DNA of 64,000 bases from Nisaea sp. (GCF_034670185.1 NZ_JAXMNY010000001.1:372001-436000), one strand, 5' to 3'; positions 23,889-32,550 are shown, numbered from the stretch's first letter. The notes: generated by a model from the sequence alone, not told the origin. Numbers and translations: made by a program.

Positions 23889-25297
23889 ATGAGGTGACTG
23901 TGGATCAGGGTGCAATCGACGCCGTACTGGCGCGGGTAGCAGAAGAGGGGCTTGAAGTCGTCCGCATTTCCTTCGCGGACCAGCACGGGATCTTGCGCGG
24001 CAAGACAGTGATGGCGGCCGACCTGGAGAGCGCCTTCCGCTCCGGCATTGCCATGACATCAACACTGCTGCTGAAAGACACCTCGCACCGCACCGTGTTC
24101 CCTGTCTGGCAGGAGGATGCTGGGTTCGGTGAAGGGCGTTTAACGGGGGCCGGGGATGTGTTGATGCATCCGGACCCCGCAACCTTCAAGGTGCTGCCAT
24201 GGTCGCCGCATTCCGGCTGGATGCAGGCGGATCTGATGGATGCCGACGGAGTGCCGCTTGAGGTCTGCTCCCGGGGGATACTGCGCCGGGCGGTCGAGCG
24301 GCTGAACGCGCAAGGCTACGATCTGGTCACCGGGCTTGAGGTTGAATTCCATGTCCTGAAAGTAACCGACCCGAAGCTCGGTCACGGGGATACCGGGCAG
24401 CCGGAAGAGGCGCCGGAGACCGAGTTGCTCTCTCACGGCTATCAATATCTGACCGAGGACCGGTACGACCAACTGGAAGAAATATTCGATCTGGTCCGGC
24501 GCAATGCGGTGGCGCTTGGTCTGCCGGTACGGTCCTTCGAGGCGGAATTCGGGCCGAGCCAGTGCGAGGTGACGTTCCATCCGGCGCCGGCCATGGAGCA
24601 CGCGGACAACATGATCCTGTTCCGGTCCATGGTGAAGCAGGTCTGCCGCCGCGCCGGGCTGCACGCGACTTTCATGTGTCGGCCAAAATTCAAGGATGCG
24701 ATGGCCAGCGGCTGGCATTTGCATCAGTCTCTTGTGGATCTGAAGAGCGGCGAAAACCTGTTCATCCCGGAGGAGGGCGAAACTCTTTCAACGCTCTGCG
24801 GGAACTGGATTGCCGGCCTGCTCGAGCACGCGGCCGAGAGCTGCCTGCTCTCGACGCCGACGGTAAACGGCTACAAGCGCTATCGCCCCTTCACGCTGGC
24901 GCCGGACCGGGTGCAGTGGGGCCGGGACAACAAAGGCGCCATGATCCGCGCTTTGGCGAAGCCTGGCGACAAGGCCAGCCGGGTTGAAAACCGGGTCGGG
25001 GAGCCGACAGCCAATCCTTATCTCTATATGGCATCACAGATCCTTGCGGGCCTCGACGGGATCGAGCGCGGGCTTACGGCTCCGGCACCTGTCGAACGGC
25101 CTTACGATAGCGATGCGGAAAAGCTGCCATCAAGCCTGGAGCACGCGATCGGGCTGTTCCGGCAGAGCAGTTTCTTCCGGAAAGCGCTCGGCGATGCCTA
25201 TGTGGATTATTACAGCCACATCAAACAGGCAGAATGGGACCGTTACGCCCAGGCCGTCTCCGAATGGGAAGAGCGGGAATACTTCTCCCTGTTCTAG
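23885..25297 (+). CDS. Glutamine-synthetase-like gamma-glutamyl ligase
   Basis: 470 residues from a GTG whose last bases form the Rieske gene's TGA (GTGA overlap). The open frame continues upstream in another gene and is not coding there. GS beta-grasp: VVRISFADQHGILRGK. GS catalytic domain: glutamate metal ligands in GLEVEFHV and EAEFGPSQCEVTFH, the ATP/metal histidine in GWHLHQSL, and the glutamate-binding arginines in RVENRVGEPTANPYL. It is not a GlnA: the adenylylation site and GlnA-type C-terminus are absent. Known relatives next to Rieske oxygenases make gamma-glutamyl amides of aniline (TdnQ/AtdA1) before oxidation. The amine used here is unknown. Confidence 0.85.
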   Translation: MNEVTVDQGAIDAVLARVAEEGLEVVRISFADQHGILRGKTVMAADLESAFRSGIAMTSTLLLKDTSHRTVFPVWQEDAGFGEGRLTGAGDVLMHPDPATFKVLPWSPHSGWMQADLMDADGVPLEVCSRGILRRAVERLNAQGYDLVTGLEVEFHVLKVTDPKLGHGDTGQPEEAPETELLSHGYQYLTEDRYDQLEEIFDLVRRNAVALGLPVRSFEAEFGPSQCEVTFHPAPAMEHADNMILFRSMVKQVCRRAGLHATFMCRPKFKDAMASGWHLHQSLVDLKSGENLFIPEEGETLSTLCGNWIAGLLEHAAESCLLSTPTVNGYKRYRPFTLAPDRVQWGRDNKGAMIRALAKPGDKASRVENRVGEPTANPYLYMASQILAGLDGIERGLTAPAPVERPYDSDAEKLPSSLEHAIGLFRQSSFFRKALGDAYVDYYSHIKQAEWDRYAQAVSEWEEREYFSLF

Positions 25298-25374
25298 GTT
25301 GTGCTTTTTCCTGTGTAGAAGGCGGACCCATGCGGTGCCCAGCACACTATTTTGATGTGCCGGTCTCGGATTCA

Positions 25375-25402
25375 TTGACAGTTGGCCTGTCATAAGTATC
25401 TT
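25375..25402 (+). promoter_or_regulatory. Predicted sigma-70 promoter of the araC-TonB receptor unit
   Basis: Perfect -35 TTGACA (25375-25380), a 16-base spacer and -10 TATCTT (25397-25402). The downstream Fur box begins about 17 bases after the -10 element, where a repressor would block initiation. Confidence 0.5.
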
Positions 25403-25418
25403 CACACCCATTAATAAA

Positions 25419-25433
25419 TGAGAATCATTCTTA
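25419..25433 (+). promoter_or_regulatory. Fur box
   Basis: TGAGAAT-C-ATTCTTA matches the 7-1-7 Fur inverted-repeat consensus with one asymmetry between arms. It sits 22 bases before the AraC start and upstream of a siderophore receptor gene, which predicts iron repression of the unit. Confidence 0.72.
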
Positions 25434-25454
25434 GTATCACCCGCAGGATGTGAG

Positions 25455-26339
25455 ATGTCATATCGGCCGCGTATGAAATCCTCCGTCAGGAGCATCGTCC
25501 CGGTCCATGACGTCAACTATCTGCAGTTCGACCACATGGTTATTGACCACTGGCAGGTCGAGGCGAAATCCGGCGCCACAGGGGAATACGTTTCCCCCGA
25601 TCCCCGCTTTGTCGTGTTTTTCGATGGCGCGACCGTGGCGCTTGAGCAGGGCGGTGCGGAAGCTGGAACCGTCTGCGGCGCTTGCTATATTCCGGCAGGG
25701 CTGCCCGTCTGCAGCAAGATCCTCACAGCCGGATATCTTGAACATATTGATATCCATATCGAGCAAAAGCAGCTTCTCCGGATCGTTGGGCATTCTGCTG
25801 ATATGCAGTCGGCCGCATTCCTGTCAGGCAGCATCGAGCTTCAGCAGCTCTCGGGACTTCTTGCGGATGAGTGCCGGAAGCCCCGGCGGCCTGAGGGCTA
25901 TGCGGAGGCGCTGGCGTGCGGCGTGATCCACGAGATTTTTCATCTCAATGCCCAAAGCCGGAAGCATGACGCCGCGCCAGCCTGGTTCGATGACGTCCTT
26001 GATCACGTGATGGAACGTCTCGACCGTCGGCTGAGTATCGAGGAGCTTGCTGCGGTGGCGGGGATGTCGCGGTCGCAATTCTCGAAATGCTTCAGGGAGA
26101 CGGCGGGGCAGCCGCCCCATCAGTGGGTGATGGAGGCGCGGATCCAGCATGCGCAACGCCTGCTCAGCGACGGAGCGCATCTTTCCCAGGTGGCGCACGA
26201 TACAGGCTTTGCCGATCAGGCCCATTTCAGCCGAAGTTTTCGGCGCGCAACCGGCCTGCCGCCCGGCCAGTGGTGCAAGCGATACAATTCTTCAAAAAGC
26301 AGAGCGTTCGTTCAAGACAGTCTGTCCCTGCAAACCTAG
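25455..26339 (+). CDS. AraC family regulator, iron/siderophore-linked
   Basis: 294 residues. The N-terminal sensor region (about 10-150) is followed by a family-typical double helix-turn-helix (about 185-280: LSIEELAAVAGMSRSQFSKCF and LSQVAHDTGFADQAHFSRSFRRATG, the latter with the conserved GFxDQxHFSRxF pattern). It stands between a Fur box and a TonB-dependent siderophore receptor, 64 bases upstream of the latter, as is common for PchR-like activators that sense the imported siderophore. It is read on the same strand and probably shares the iron-regulated promoter. AGGA lies 6 bases before the ATG. Confidence 0.85.
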   Translation: MSYRPRMKSSVRSIVPVHDVNYLQFDHMVIDHWQVEAKSGATGEYVSPDPRFVVFFDGATVALEQGGAEAGTVCGACYIPAGLPVCSKILTAGYLEHIDIHIEQKQLLRIVGHSADMQSAAFLSGSIELQQLSGLLADECRKPRRPEGYAEALACGVIHEIFHLNAQSRKHDAAPAWFDDVLDHVMERLDRRLSIEELAAVAGMSRSQFSKCFRETAGQPPHQWVMEARIQHAQRLLSDGAHLSQVAHDTGFADQAHFSRSFRRATGLPPGQWCKRYNSSKSRAFVQDSLSLQT

Positions 26340-26403
26340 TAGAGGTGCAGCTTCCTGATGGCTGCAAGCCATTCAGTCGTTTTGTCAGGTTTGGGGACAG
26401 GCC

Positions 26404-28545
26404 ATGATCCGAATATTTTCTCCCAGGGGCACGGGCAAATTTGTCGTTTTGCCCGCTCTTCTCAGTCTCTCTTTTGGCGGTGTCGCCGTCGCGCAGGACA
26501 GCGCGAGCACAACGGTGCTCAAACCTATTGTTGTTCTCGAGAATCAAGAGGATACGACCGGTTCCGCTGCGGACACGAACAATCCGCCGACCGTTACCGG
26601 CTCGAAGGTCCCGGTTTTTGCAACCGAGGTTCCCCAGTCGCTGTCTATCCTGGACACGGACGACCTGAAGCGGTTTAACGCGGATCGGGTCAGCGAAACG
26701 CTTCGTTATACGGCTGGCGTCACCAGTGATGTGTTCGGCGACGACAATGATTACGACTGGCTGCGCGTTCGCGGGTTCCAGGCCGACCAGACCGGTATCT
26801 TCCTCGATAACGCACAGAATTTGGCTTTCGCCTTCGGCTCCTTCTACACGGACCCCTATGCTCTTGAGCGTATCGAAGTGCTGCGTGGCCCGTCCTCGGC
26901 GCTTTATGGCGGCTCCAACCCGGGCGGCATCCTGAACTATGTCTCGAAGCGTCCGGGCGACCGGGTCCGGGAAGTGATCCTCGGTATCGATGACGCGCCC
27001 GCTGGCTCCGTCGCATTCGATTACGGCGATCCGCTCGGTGACGGGCAGGCTTATCGCGTGGTCGGCCGCTTCAAGGGCGGTGACATGTATGACGATTTCA
27101 ACTCCGGCCTGCGTGGCACACTGGCACCGTCCTACAAGTTCACGACCACGTCCGGCACCGAAGTGACGCTGCTGGCCAACGCACATATCGCCGAGGAACA
27201 GCATAACGGCAGCACCTTCCTGCCCTATGCAGGTACGGTCACGTCGACGGAGCAATTCGGTTATATCGACCCTGACGCCAACTTCTCCGACTCCAACTGG
27301 GACAAGTATTCCCGCGAGCAGTTTTCGGCCTCCGGTATCGTCGAGCATACTTTCGATAACGGATTCACCCTGACTGGTATCGGCCGCGGCGGTGTCGCCA
27401 GTGTCGAGGAGCGTTACTGGTATCCGTTCGGATATGCGGGCTACGCGACCACGCCTAGCGACGCTGACGGCACGCTCAGCATGCTGGCTTTTGAACACGA
27501 TACGCTGGTCCGGACGGCCCAGACCGATGTGCGGTATTACGGCGTCGTCGAAACCGGTGAGGTTAGCCATGATCTGCTGTTCGGCCTCGATGCGCGGCAT
27601 TACTGGCTCGATGAGACGCAGGCGGTTGGCTACGGCACCAACCAGGTGGTGAACCCGACCAACCCGGGCACGCCGACGCTGAACCCGCCGTATCAGGACG
27701 CCACCACCACCCAGGCGCAGCTCGGTCTGTATATCCAGGACCAGCTCCGCTTTGGCGACGGCTGGATTCTCACCGGCAACCTGCGTCATGATTTCGCCGA
27801 CACGGAGCAGGACGGGGCCGGCGGCTTCTCTCGCAATGACAGCGAGACATCCTATCGCGGGGCGGTCGCCTATGAATTCTCCAATGGCGTGACGCCTTAC
27901 GTCACCTATTCCACCTTCTTCAATCCGCTGATCACCTCGCCTGCTAACGGCGTGACAAAGCCGGAAAGCGGCGAGCAGGTCGAGTTGGGCCTGAAATGGG
28001 CTCCGCATGGCGGCAACTTCTATGTGACCGCAGCCGTGTTCCAGATCGACCAGGAAAATGTCGTGACGGGTGCGTTCCCGAACTTCGATCAGTTTGGCGA
28101 GGCACGGTCGCGCGGGTTCGAGTTGGAAGGTGCTTATGATTTCGGGAATGGTCTGTCAGTTGCCGGTGCGGCGACGCTGCTTGATGTCGAAGTCACCGAA
28201 GACGCCGATGCCTCTCTGATCGGCAAGACACCGACACTGGTGCCGGAAAACGAAGTTGCGCTGCGGGCGGAGTATGAGTTCCAGGAACTGGTCGACGGCC
28301 TGACCGTCGGTGCCGGGGTCCGGCGCCGGGGCGAAAGCTATGCGAACAGCTCCAACACCCTGAAAGTGAAGTCCTCGACGGTTTTCGATCTTTATGGCGG
28401 GTATGAAATTCGTGAAGGTCTTGCGCTAAACCTCGCGGCGACGAACATCGCCGACAAGCGCTACGTCACGGGCTGTCAGACGGAATATGTCTGCTCCTAC
28501 GGCTCCGGCCGTGAGATCAAGCTGACGCTGACCGCGAACTGGTGA
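26404..28545 (+). CDS. TonB-dependent siderophore receptor
   Basis: 713 residues, full length. A Sec signal peptide (basic start, hydrophobic VLPALLSLSFGGVAV, cleavage near VAVA-QD) leads into a short TonB-box-like TVLKPIVVL. The plug domain follows (about 45-170, with ETLRYTAGVTSDVFGDDNDYDWLRVRGF split by the usual RGF motif, then ERIEVLRGPSSALYGGSNPGG). The rest is a 22-strand outer-membrane barrel ending in the aromatic residue of TLTANW. The plug pattern is that of the FhuA/FoxA/FcuA ferric-hydroxamate type. No inner-membrane ABC importer accompanies it. Confidence 0.93.
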   Translation: MIRIFSPRGTGKFVVLPALLSLSFGGVAVAQDSASTTVLKPIVVLENQEDTTGSAADTNNPPTVTGSKVPVFATEVPQSLSILDTDDLKRFNADRVSETLRYTAGVTSDVFGDDNDYDWLRVRGFQADQTGIFLDNAQNLAFAFGSFYTDPYALERIEVLRGPSSALYGGSNPGGILNYVSKRPGDRVREVILGIDDAPAGSVAFDYGDPLGDGQAYRVVGRFKGGDMYDDFNSGLRGTLAPSYKFTTTSGTEVTLLANAHIAEEQHNGSTFLPYAGTVTSTEQFGYIDPDANFSDSNWDKYSREQFSASGIVEHTFDNGFTLTGIGRGGVASVEERYWYPFGYAGYATTPSDADGTLSMLAFEHDTLVRTAQTDVRYYGVVETGEVSHDLLFGLDARHYWLDETQAVGYGTNQVVNPTNPGTPTLNPPYQDATTTQAQLGLYIQDQLRFGDGWILTGNLRHDFADTEQDGAGGFSRNDSETSYRGAVAYEFSNGVTPYVTYSTFFNPLITSPANGVTKPESGEQVELGLKWAPHGGNFYVTAAVFQIDQENVVTGAFPNFDQFGEARSRGFELEGAYDFGNGLSVAGAATLLDVEVTEDADASLIGKTPTLVPENEVALRAEYEFQELVDGLTVGAGVRRRGESYANSSNTLKVKSSTVFDLYGGYEIREGLALNLAATNIADKRYVTGCQTEYVCSYGSGREIKLTLTANW

Positions 28546-28591
28546 TCTCCCGCCATCGGGCATGATGGCTTGGAAATATCTTTGAGGAATG

Positions 28592-28624
28592 GGCCGGGTC
28601 AGTTTCTGATCCGGCCTTTTCTTT
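28592..28624 (+). terminator. Rho-independent terminator of the TonB receptor gene
   Basis: GGCCGGGTCA (28592-28601) pairs with TGATCCGGCC (28607-28616): 10 bp with one G-T pair and a 5-base loop, followed by TTTTCTTT. A textbook structure 46 bases after the stop. Confidence 0.9.
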
Positions 28625-28668
28625 ATGAATGTTTGGGCACTATACCGGAAGCCTCTGTGAGGAGGTCG

Positions 28669-28860
28669 TCACACGGCCTTCATCGTGAACTCAAGTCCGT
28701 GCATGTTGCCGATATAGAAACCGGGCTTGGTCATCCGGAATTGGATAACTGCCGGGCCGATCATGATGTCGGCGCGGTCGCGACCGAGACGGACCACCTT
28801 GCCTTGCTCGGTCTTGTCCGTATCGGTGCAGGTTACCGAAACAATGTCATCCAGACGCAT
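28669..28860 (-). CDS. Small conserved-looking hypothetical protein
   Basis: 63 residues: begins MRLDDIVSVTCTDTDKTEQG and ends GLEFTMKAV. No cysteine cluster, signal peptide or membrane segment. It is mainly predicted beta structure with a KVVRLGRDRADIMIGP core that looks like a small SH3-like or capsid-like fold. A GGAGGA seven bases before the ATG supports expression. I recall similar short proteins in Rhodospirillales but cannot assign a function. It lies between the TonB receptor terminator and the DUF3126 gene on the same strand as the latter. Confidence 0.65.
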   Translation of the reverse strand: MRLDDIVSVTCTDTDKTEQGKVVRLGRDRADIMIGPAVIQFRMTKPGFYIGNMHGLEFTMKAV

Positions 28861-28947
28861 GTCGCATCCTCCGTTCCATGTGTGGAACAGAATGACACAT
28901 CCTGTGTTTCGGTTTTGTGGAGTTTTTCGCTCGCGCGAATGGACCCC

Positions 28948-29157
28948 TTAATCGAGGTCCATTTCCAGGATAGTCATATGGAAATCATAGGAAACATCGC
29001 CCTCTTCATCATCCTTGAAGATGACGCCGATGAATTCTCCATCCAGGGAGACTTCGGCCGAATCGTCTTTATTCGGACGGCCTTCGATGCTGATGCCGTG
29101 ATTTCCGAAGGTCTGGCGCAGGTAGCGCTGAACTTTTTCGATTTCGCTCTTTTGCAC
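28948..29157 (-). CDS. DUF3126 family protein
   Basis: 69 residues from a GTG start (QKSEIEKVQRYLRQTFG...), with AAGGGGGA about 6 bases upstream; the frame is open further upstream but only as an antisense shadow of the nucleoside hydrolase gene. The segments GISIEGRPNKDDSAEVSL and GEFIGVIFKDDEEGDVSY match the DUF3126 family, widespread in Alphaproteobacteria and of unknown function. The protein is acidic and soluble. It is divergent from the nucleoside hydrolase gene. Confidence 0.82.
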   Translation of the reverse strand: MQKSEIEKVQRYLRQTFGNHGISIEGRPNKDDSAEVSLDGEFIGVIFKDDEEGDVSYDFHMTILEMDLD

Positions 29158-29272
29158 GGGTGTCCCCCTTGTTCGATTGAGCGGACGGGAATAGCGGAAC
29201 CATGCCGATGGTTCAAGGCGTTCCGGTAAAACAGCTTGCCGCAGTTTTCCGTCGCTGCCTATCTTCCGATGC

Positions 29273-30184
29273 ATGACCCAGCGCGAAACCATCATTATCG
29301 ACTGCGATCCGGGAATTGACGATGCGGTGGCCCTGCTGCTCGCCTTCGCCAGTCCTGAAGAGCTCGACATCAAGGCCGTCACCACGGTTGCGGGCAATGT
29401 GCCGCTGAACCGGACGGAGGCGAATGCCCTTCGTATCCGTGATCTTGCAGGGCGCGGCGAGGTGCCGGTTCATGCCGGCTGCCCGCGCCCTCTGATCAAG
29501 CCCCTGAAGACGGCGGACGAAATTCACGGCAAGACAGGGCTCGACGGAAGCGGTCTGCCCGATCCCGCCTCTCATCTGGCGCCGGGGCATGGCGCGGATG
29601 TGCTGCGCCGGGAAATTTCCGCCGCGCCGGGCGACATCACGCTGCTGCCGGTGGGTCCGTTGACGAATGTCGCGCATGCCCTGGCGGCGCGACCGGAATT
29701 CGCGCAGGAAGTCTCGAATATCGTGGTGATGGGCGGCTCGACTGGACCCGGTAACGTCACGCCGCATGCCGAGTTCAATTTCCATGTCGACCCGCACGCC
29801 GCCCATATCGTGTTCGAGAGCGGGGCGCCGATTGTCATGCACGGCCTGAATGTCACCCACCAGGTGCGGGCCAAGCCGGACTGGATCGAGGCGCTCCGGG
29901 CACTGGACACGACGGTCGGCCATACGACGGCCGGGATGCTGACCTTCTACGATTCAGACAATGATCCGGCGCTGCACGATGTGCTGACAGTCGGCTATCT
30001 GCTCTGGCCGGAACTGTTTTCCGGCGAGGCACGCCGCGTCGATATCGTCACCGAAGGCACTGAGGCGGGGCGCAGCATCGTTCGCGATGCGGGAGACGGG
30101 GTGCCGAACGCGACCGTGATGCTGGATGTCGACGCGGATGAATTCCTCACCCGCCTGCTCAACCGCCTGTCGCGTTATTCCTGA
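29273..30184 (+). CDS. Nucleoside hydrolase (IunH family)
   Basis: 303 residues. The Ca-binding motif IIIDCDPGIDDAVAL near the N-terminus is diagnostic; NVPLNRTEANALRI follows. NFHVDPHAAHIVF and the MHGLNVTH segment are the later family motifs. It hydrolyses the N-glycosidic bond of ribonucleosides; base preference cannot be read here. The stop codon overlaps the start of the XRE-cupin regulator (TGATG), so the two are translationally coupled. The neighbouring glx genes suggest a nitrogen-salvage context (inference). Confidence 0.92.
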   Translation: MTQRETIIIDCDPGIDDAVALLLAFASPEELDIKAVTTVAGNVPLNRTEANALRIRDLAGRGEVPVHAGCPRPLIKPLKTADEIHGKTGLDGSGLPDPASHLAPGHGADVLRREISAAPGDITLLPVGPLTNVAHALAARPEFAQEVSNIVVMGGSTGPGNVTPHAEFNFHVDPHAAHIVFESGAPIVMHGLNVTHQVRAKPDWIEALRALDTTVGHTTAGMLTFYDSDNDPALHDVLTVGYLLWPELFSGEARRVDIVTEGTEAGRSIVRDAGDGVPNATVMLDVDADEFLTRLLNRLSRYS

Positions 30185-30864
30185 TGTCCTCCGGAAAGCC
30201 AAAGGCCGCCAAAGGCGCGGGGGTCAGCCACAGGCCAGCTCTGGCCCAGGACCCGCATGCGGTCAAGGAGCCGAAGGAAAACAATCTTGAGCAGGCGATC
30301 GGCCGGGAAGTGCGGGAATTCCGAAAGGCGCTCGGCATCACCGTCGCCGATCTCGCCACTGCCACCGGTCTTTCAGTCGGCATGCTGTCGAAGATCGAGA
30401 ACGGGGCGATCTCTCCCTCCCTGACCACGCTGCAGGCCGTTGCCCGCGCGCTCGGCGTGCCGATCACCGATCTGTTCAAACGGTTCGAGGAGCCGCGCAA
30501 CGCGGTCTTCGTGAAAGCGGGCGAGGGGGTGCAGGTCGAGCGGCGGGGCACCCGGGCCGGGCACCAGTACAATCTGCTCGGTTACCTTGAAGGCAATACC
30601 AGCGGCGTTCTGGTCGAGCCCTACGTGATCAGCCTGACCGAGGATTCCGATATCTTCCCGGCCTTCCAGCATCAGGGCACCGAGTTGATCTACATGCTGG
30701 AGGGCGAGGTGCTGTACCGGCATGGCGACGAGACCTACCGGATGTTGCCGGGGGACAGCCTGTTCTTCGACGCGGATGCGCCGCACGGCCCGGAAGAGCT
30801 GATCACCCGGCCGATCCGCTACCTCTCGATCATCTCCTATCCCCAGCGCGGGTCGCAGGATTGA
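30184..30864 (+). CDS. XRE-family regulator with C-terminal cupin domain
   Basis: 226 residues. A Lys/Ala-rich N-terminal tail, then a lambda-repressor-type helix-turn-helix (about 45-95: IGREVREFRKALGITVADLATATGLSVGMLSKIENGAISPSL, in family order) and a cupin_2 sensor (about 150-215, with HQGTELIYMLEGEVLYRHGDETYRMLPGDSLFF). This architecture is shared with PuuR and other regulators of amine and amino-acid metabolism. It lies 99 bases before glxB with a dyad repeat overlapping its own stop codon, so it probably controls glxBCD-glnT. Confidence 0.9.
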   Translation: MSSGKPKAAKGAGVSHRPALAQDPHAVKEPKENNLEQAIGREVREFRKALGITVADLATATGLSVGMLSKIENGAISPSLTTLQAVARALGVPITDLFKRFEEPRNAVFVKAGEGVQVERRGTRAGHQYNLLGYLEGNTSGVLVEPYVISLTEDSDIFPAFQHQGTELIYMLEGEVLYRHGDETYRMLPGDSLFFDADAPHGPEELITRPIRYLSIISYPQRGSQD

Positions 30865-30895
30865 ATAGATTATTCCTTAGGGGAAACTATTATTC
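30863..30895. promoter_or_regulatory. Candidate operator in front of glxBCD-glnT
   Basis: Imperfect dyad centred at 30879: GAATA (30863-30867) mirrors TATTC (30891-30895), and TTCC (30873-30876) mirrors GGAA (30882-30885). It is AT-rich in a GC-rich setting and lies between the regulator gene and glxB, as expected for an XRE-cupin binding site. Confidence 0.45.
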
Positions 30896-30963
30896 TTCGT
30901 AATTGAGTTCCGGAAGGCGGGCTGCTAACCTCCGTCAGAACTTGATACGGAGGGTTGCCGGCC

Positions 30964-31860
30964 ATGTGCGGCATCGTTGGATTGTTCCTGAAGGACAAGG
31001 CGCTGGAGCCACAGCTCGGCGCGCTGCTGTCGGATATGCTGATCACCATGACGGACCGTGGTCCGGACAGTGCCGGCATCGCGATCTATGGCCCGAGCGA
31101 AGCAGGGTCCGGAAAGATCACGGTGCAGTCAGCCAATCCGGCCACGGACTTCAAAGGCCTCAAAGCTGCGCTTACTAAGCAGCTGGGCGTTGCCGTCTCC
31201 GTGACGGTGCGGGCGACTCATGCTGTGATAGCGGTTGATGTCGCCAAACTGGATGAGACGCGGACAGTTCTGAAGGAGCTGCGCCCGGGCGTCACCGTGA
31301 TGGGCAGCGGCGAGAGTGTCGAGATCTACAAGGAAGTCGGCCTGCCGAAGGATGTCGCGGAACGGTTTAAGATCGGATCGATGGGCGGCACGCATGGCAT
31401 CGGCCATACACGGATGGCGACCGAATCCGCCGTGACGACCTTTGGCGCGCATCCGTTCTCCACCGGGCCGGACCAGTGTCTGGTCCATAACGGCTCGCTC
31501 TCCAACCACAATAATCTGCGGCGGGAGTTGGTCCGCAACGGGCTCAGCTTCGAGACCGAGAATGATACGGAGGTTGCCGCCGCCTATCTCTCCCACAAGC
31601 TCGCGACAGGCAGCAATCTTGGTGCGGCTCTTGAGAGTGGTCTGAGCGATCTGGATGGCTTCTACACCTTCGTGGTCGGCACCAAGTCCGGCTTCGGCGT
31701 GCTGCGCGATCCGATTGCCTGCAAGCCGGCGGTAATGGCCGAGACGGACGAATATGTCGCCTTCGGCTCCGAATACCGTGCGCTGGTTAACCTGCCGGGC
31801 ATCGAAGCCGCCCGGGTCTGGGAGCCCGAGCCCGCAACCGTCTATTTCTGGGAGCATTGA
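30964..31860 (+). CDS. glxB: Class II glutamine amidotransferase, N-methylglutamate-synthase-type subunit (GlxB/MgsA)
   Basis: 298 residues. The start is fixed by function: Cys2 of MCGIVGLF must become the N-terminal nucleophile, and ACGGAGGG lies 9 bases upstream. Other Ntn-amidotransferase motifs are present: GHTRMATES, VHNGSLSNHNNLRREL, FETENDTEVAAA and GSEYRAL. It corresponds to the first domain of the large subunit of glutamate synthase, encoded as a separate protein. With GlxC and GlxD it forms the three-subunit enzyme that in methylamine users makes N-methylglutamate from glutamate and the amine. The intervals to glxC (3 bases) and onward mark one operon. Confidence 0.88.
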   Translation: MCGIVGLFLKDKALEPQLGALLSDMLITMTDRGPDSAGIAIYGPSEAGSGKITVQSANPATDFKGLKAALTKQLGVAVSVTVRATHAVIAVDVAKLDETRTVLKELRPGVTVMGSGESVEIYKEVGLPKDVAERFKIGSMGGTHGIGHTRMATESAVTTFGAHPFSTGPDQCLVHNGSLSNHNNLRRELVRNGLSFETENDTEVAAAYLSHKLATGSNLGAALESGLSDLDGFYTFVVGTKSGFGVLRDPIACKPAVMAETDEYVAFGSEYRALVNLPGIEAARVWEPEPATVYFWEH

Positions 31861-31863
31861 GCG

Positions 31864-32550
31864 ATGCCGACCTTTGATCTGGCGTCGGTTCCGCTGCGGG
31901 ACCTGAACCAGGCGCTCCACGCTGTGGAAGCAGGCAAGAACGAGACCACTTTCGAAGTGGTCAATCCGCGCGGCGCCCATGCGGTGGCCGTGGGAATCGA
32001 TGCGCCGGTGCGCGTCGATGTGCATGGCAGTGTCGGCTATTACTGCGCCGGGATGAATGCCGAAGCAACGGTCACCGTGCATGGCAGCGTGGGCCCGGGT
32101 GTGGCGGAGAACATGATGTCCGGTACCGTCGTGGTGAAGGGCGATGCCAGCCAGTATGCCGGTGCCACAGGCCATGGCGGCCTGCTGGTGATCGAGGGCA
32201 ACGCCTCCTCTCGCTGCGGCATTTCGATGAAGGGCATCGATATCGTCGTGAAAGGCAATATCGGCCATATGTCCGCTTTCATGGCGCAGGCCGGAAACCT
32301 TGTCGTGCTTGGCGATGCCGGCGATGCGCTTGGCGACTCGCTGTATGAAGCGAAACTCTTCGTGCGCGGCGCGGTGAAAAGCCTTGGCGCCGATTGCGTG
32401 AAGAAGAAGATGCGGCCGAAACATCTGGCGCTGCTCGCGGACCTCTTGGCGAAGGCCGGTATCACAGACGTGAAGCCGGAGGAGTTCACCCGATACGGCT
32501 CCGCCCGCACGCTTTACAATTTCAACATCGACAATGTCGACGCGTATTGA
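31864..32550 (+). CDS. glxC: GXGXG-domain protein, glutamate-synthase-like subunit (GlxC/MgsB)
   Basis: 228 residues. A right-handed beta-helix built from GxxGxxxG-type repeats corresponds to the C-terminal alpha domain of glutamate synthase (GXGXG): VHGSVGYYCAGMNAEATVTV, then VHGSVGPGVAENMMSGTVVV, ATGHGGLLVIEGNASSRCG and VKGNIGHMSAFMAQAGNLVV. It has no catalytic centre; the domain is structural and shapes the ammonia or amine channel. It starts 3 bases after glxB. Confidence 0.88.
   Translation: MPTFDLASVPLRDLNQALHAVEAGKNETTFEVVNPRGAHAVAVGIDAPVRVDVHGSVGYYCAGMNAEATVTVHGSVGPGVAENMMSGTVVVKGDASQYAGATGHGGLLVIEGNASSRCGISMKGIDIVVKGNIGHMSAFMAQAGNLVVLGDAGDALGDSLYEAKLFVRGAVKSLGADCVKKKMRPKHLALLADLLAKAGITDVKPEEFTRYGSARTLYNFNIDNVDAY

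Noticed and set aside
26227..28008. Minus-strand open frame of about 590 codons opposite the TonB receptor gene
   Set aside because: Antisense to a clear receptor with signal peptide, plug and barrel; no family motifs of its own.
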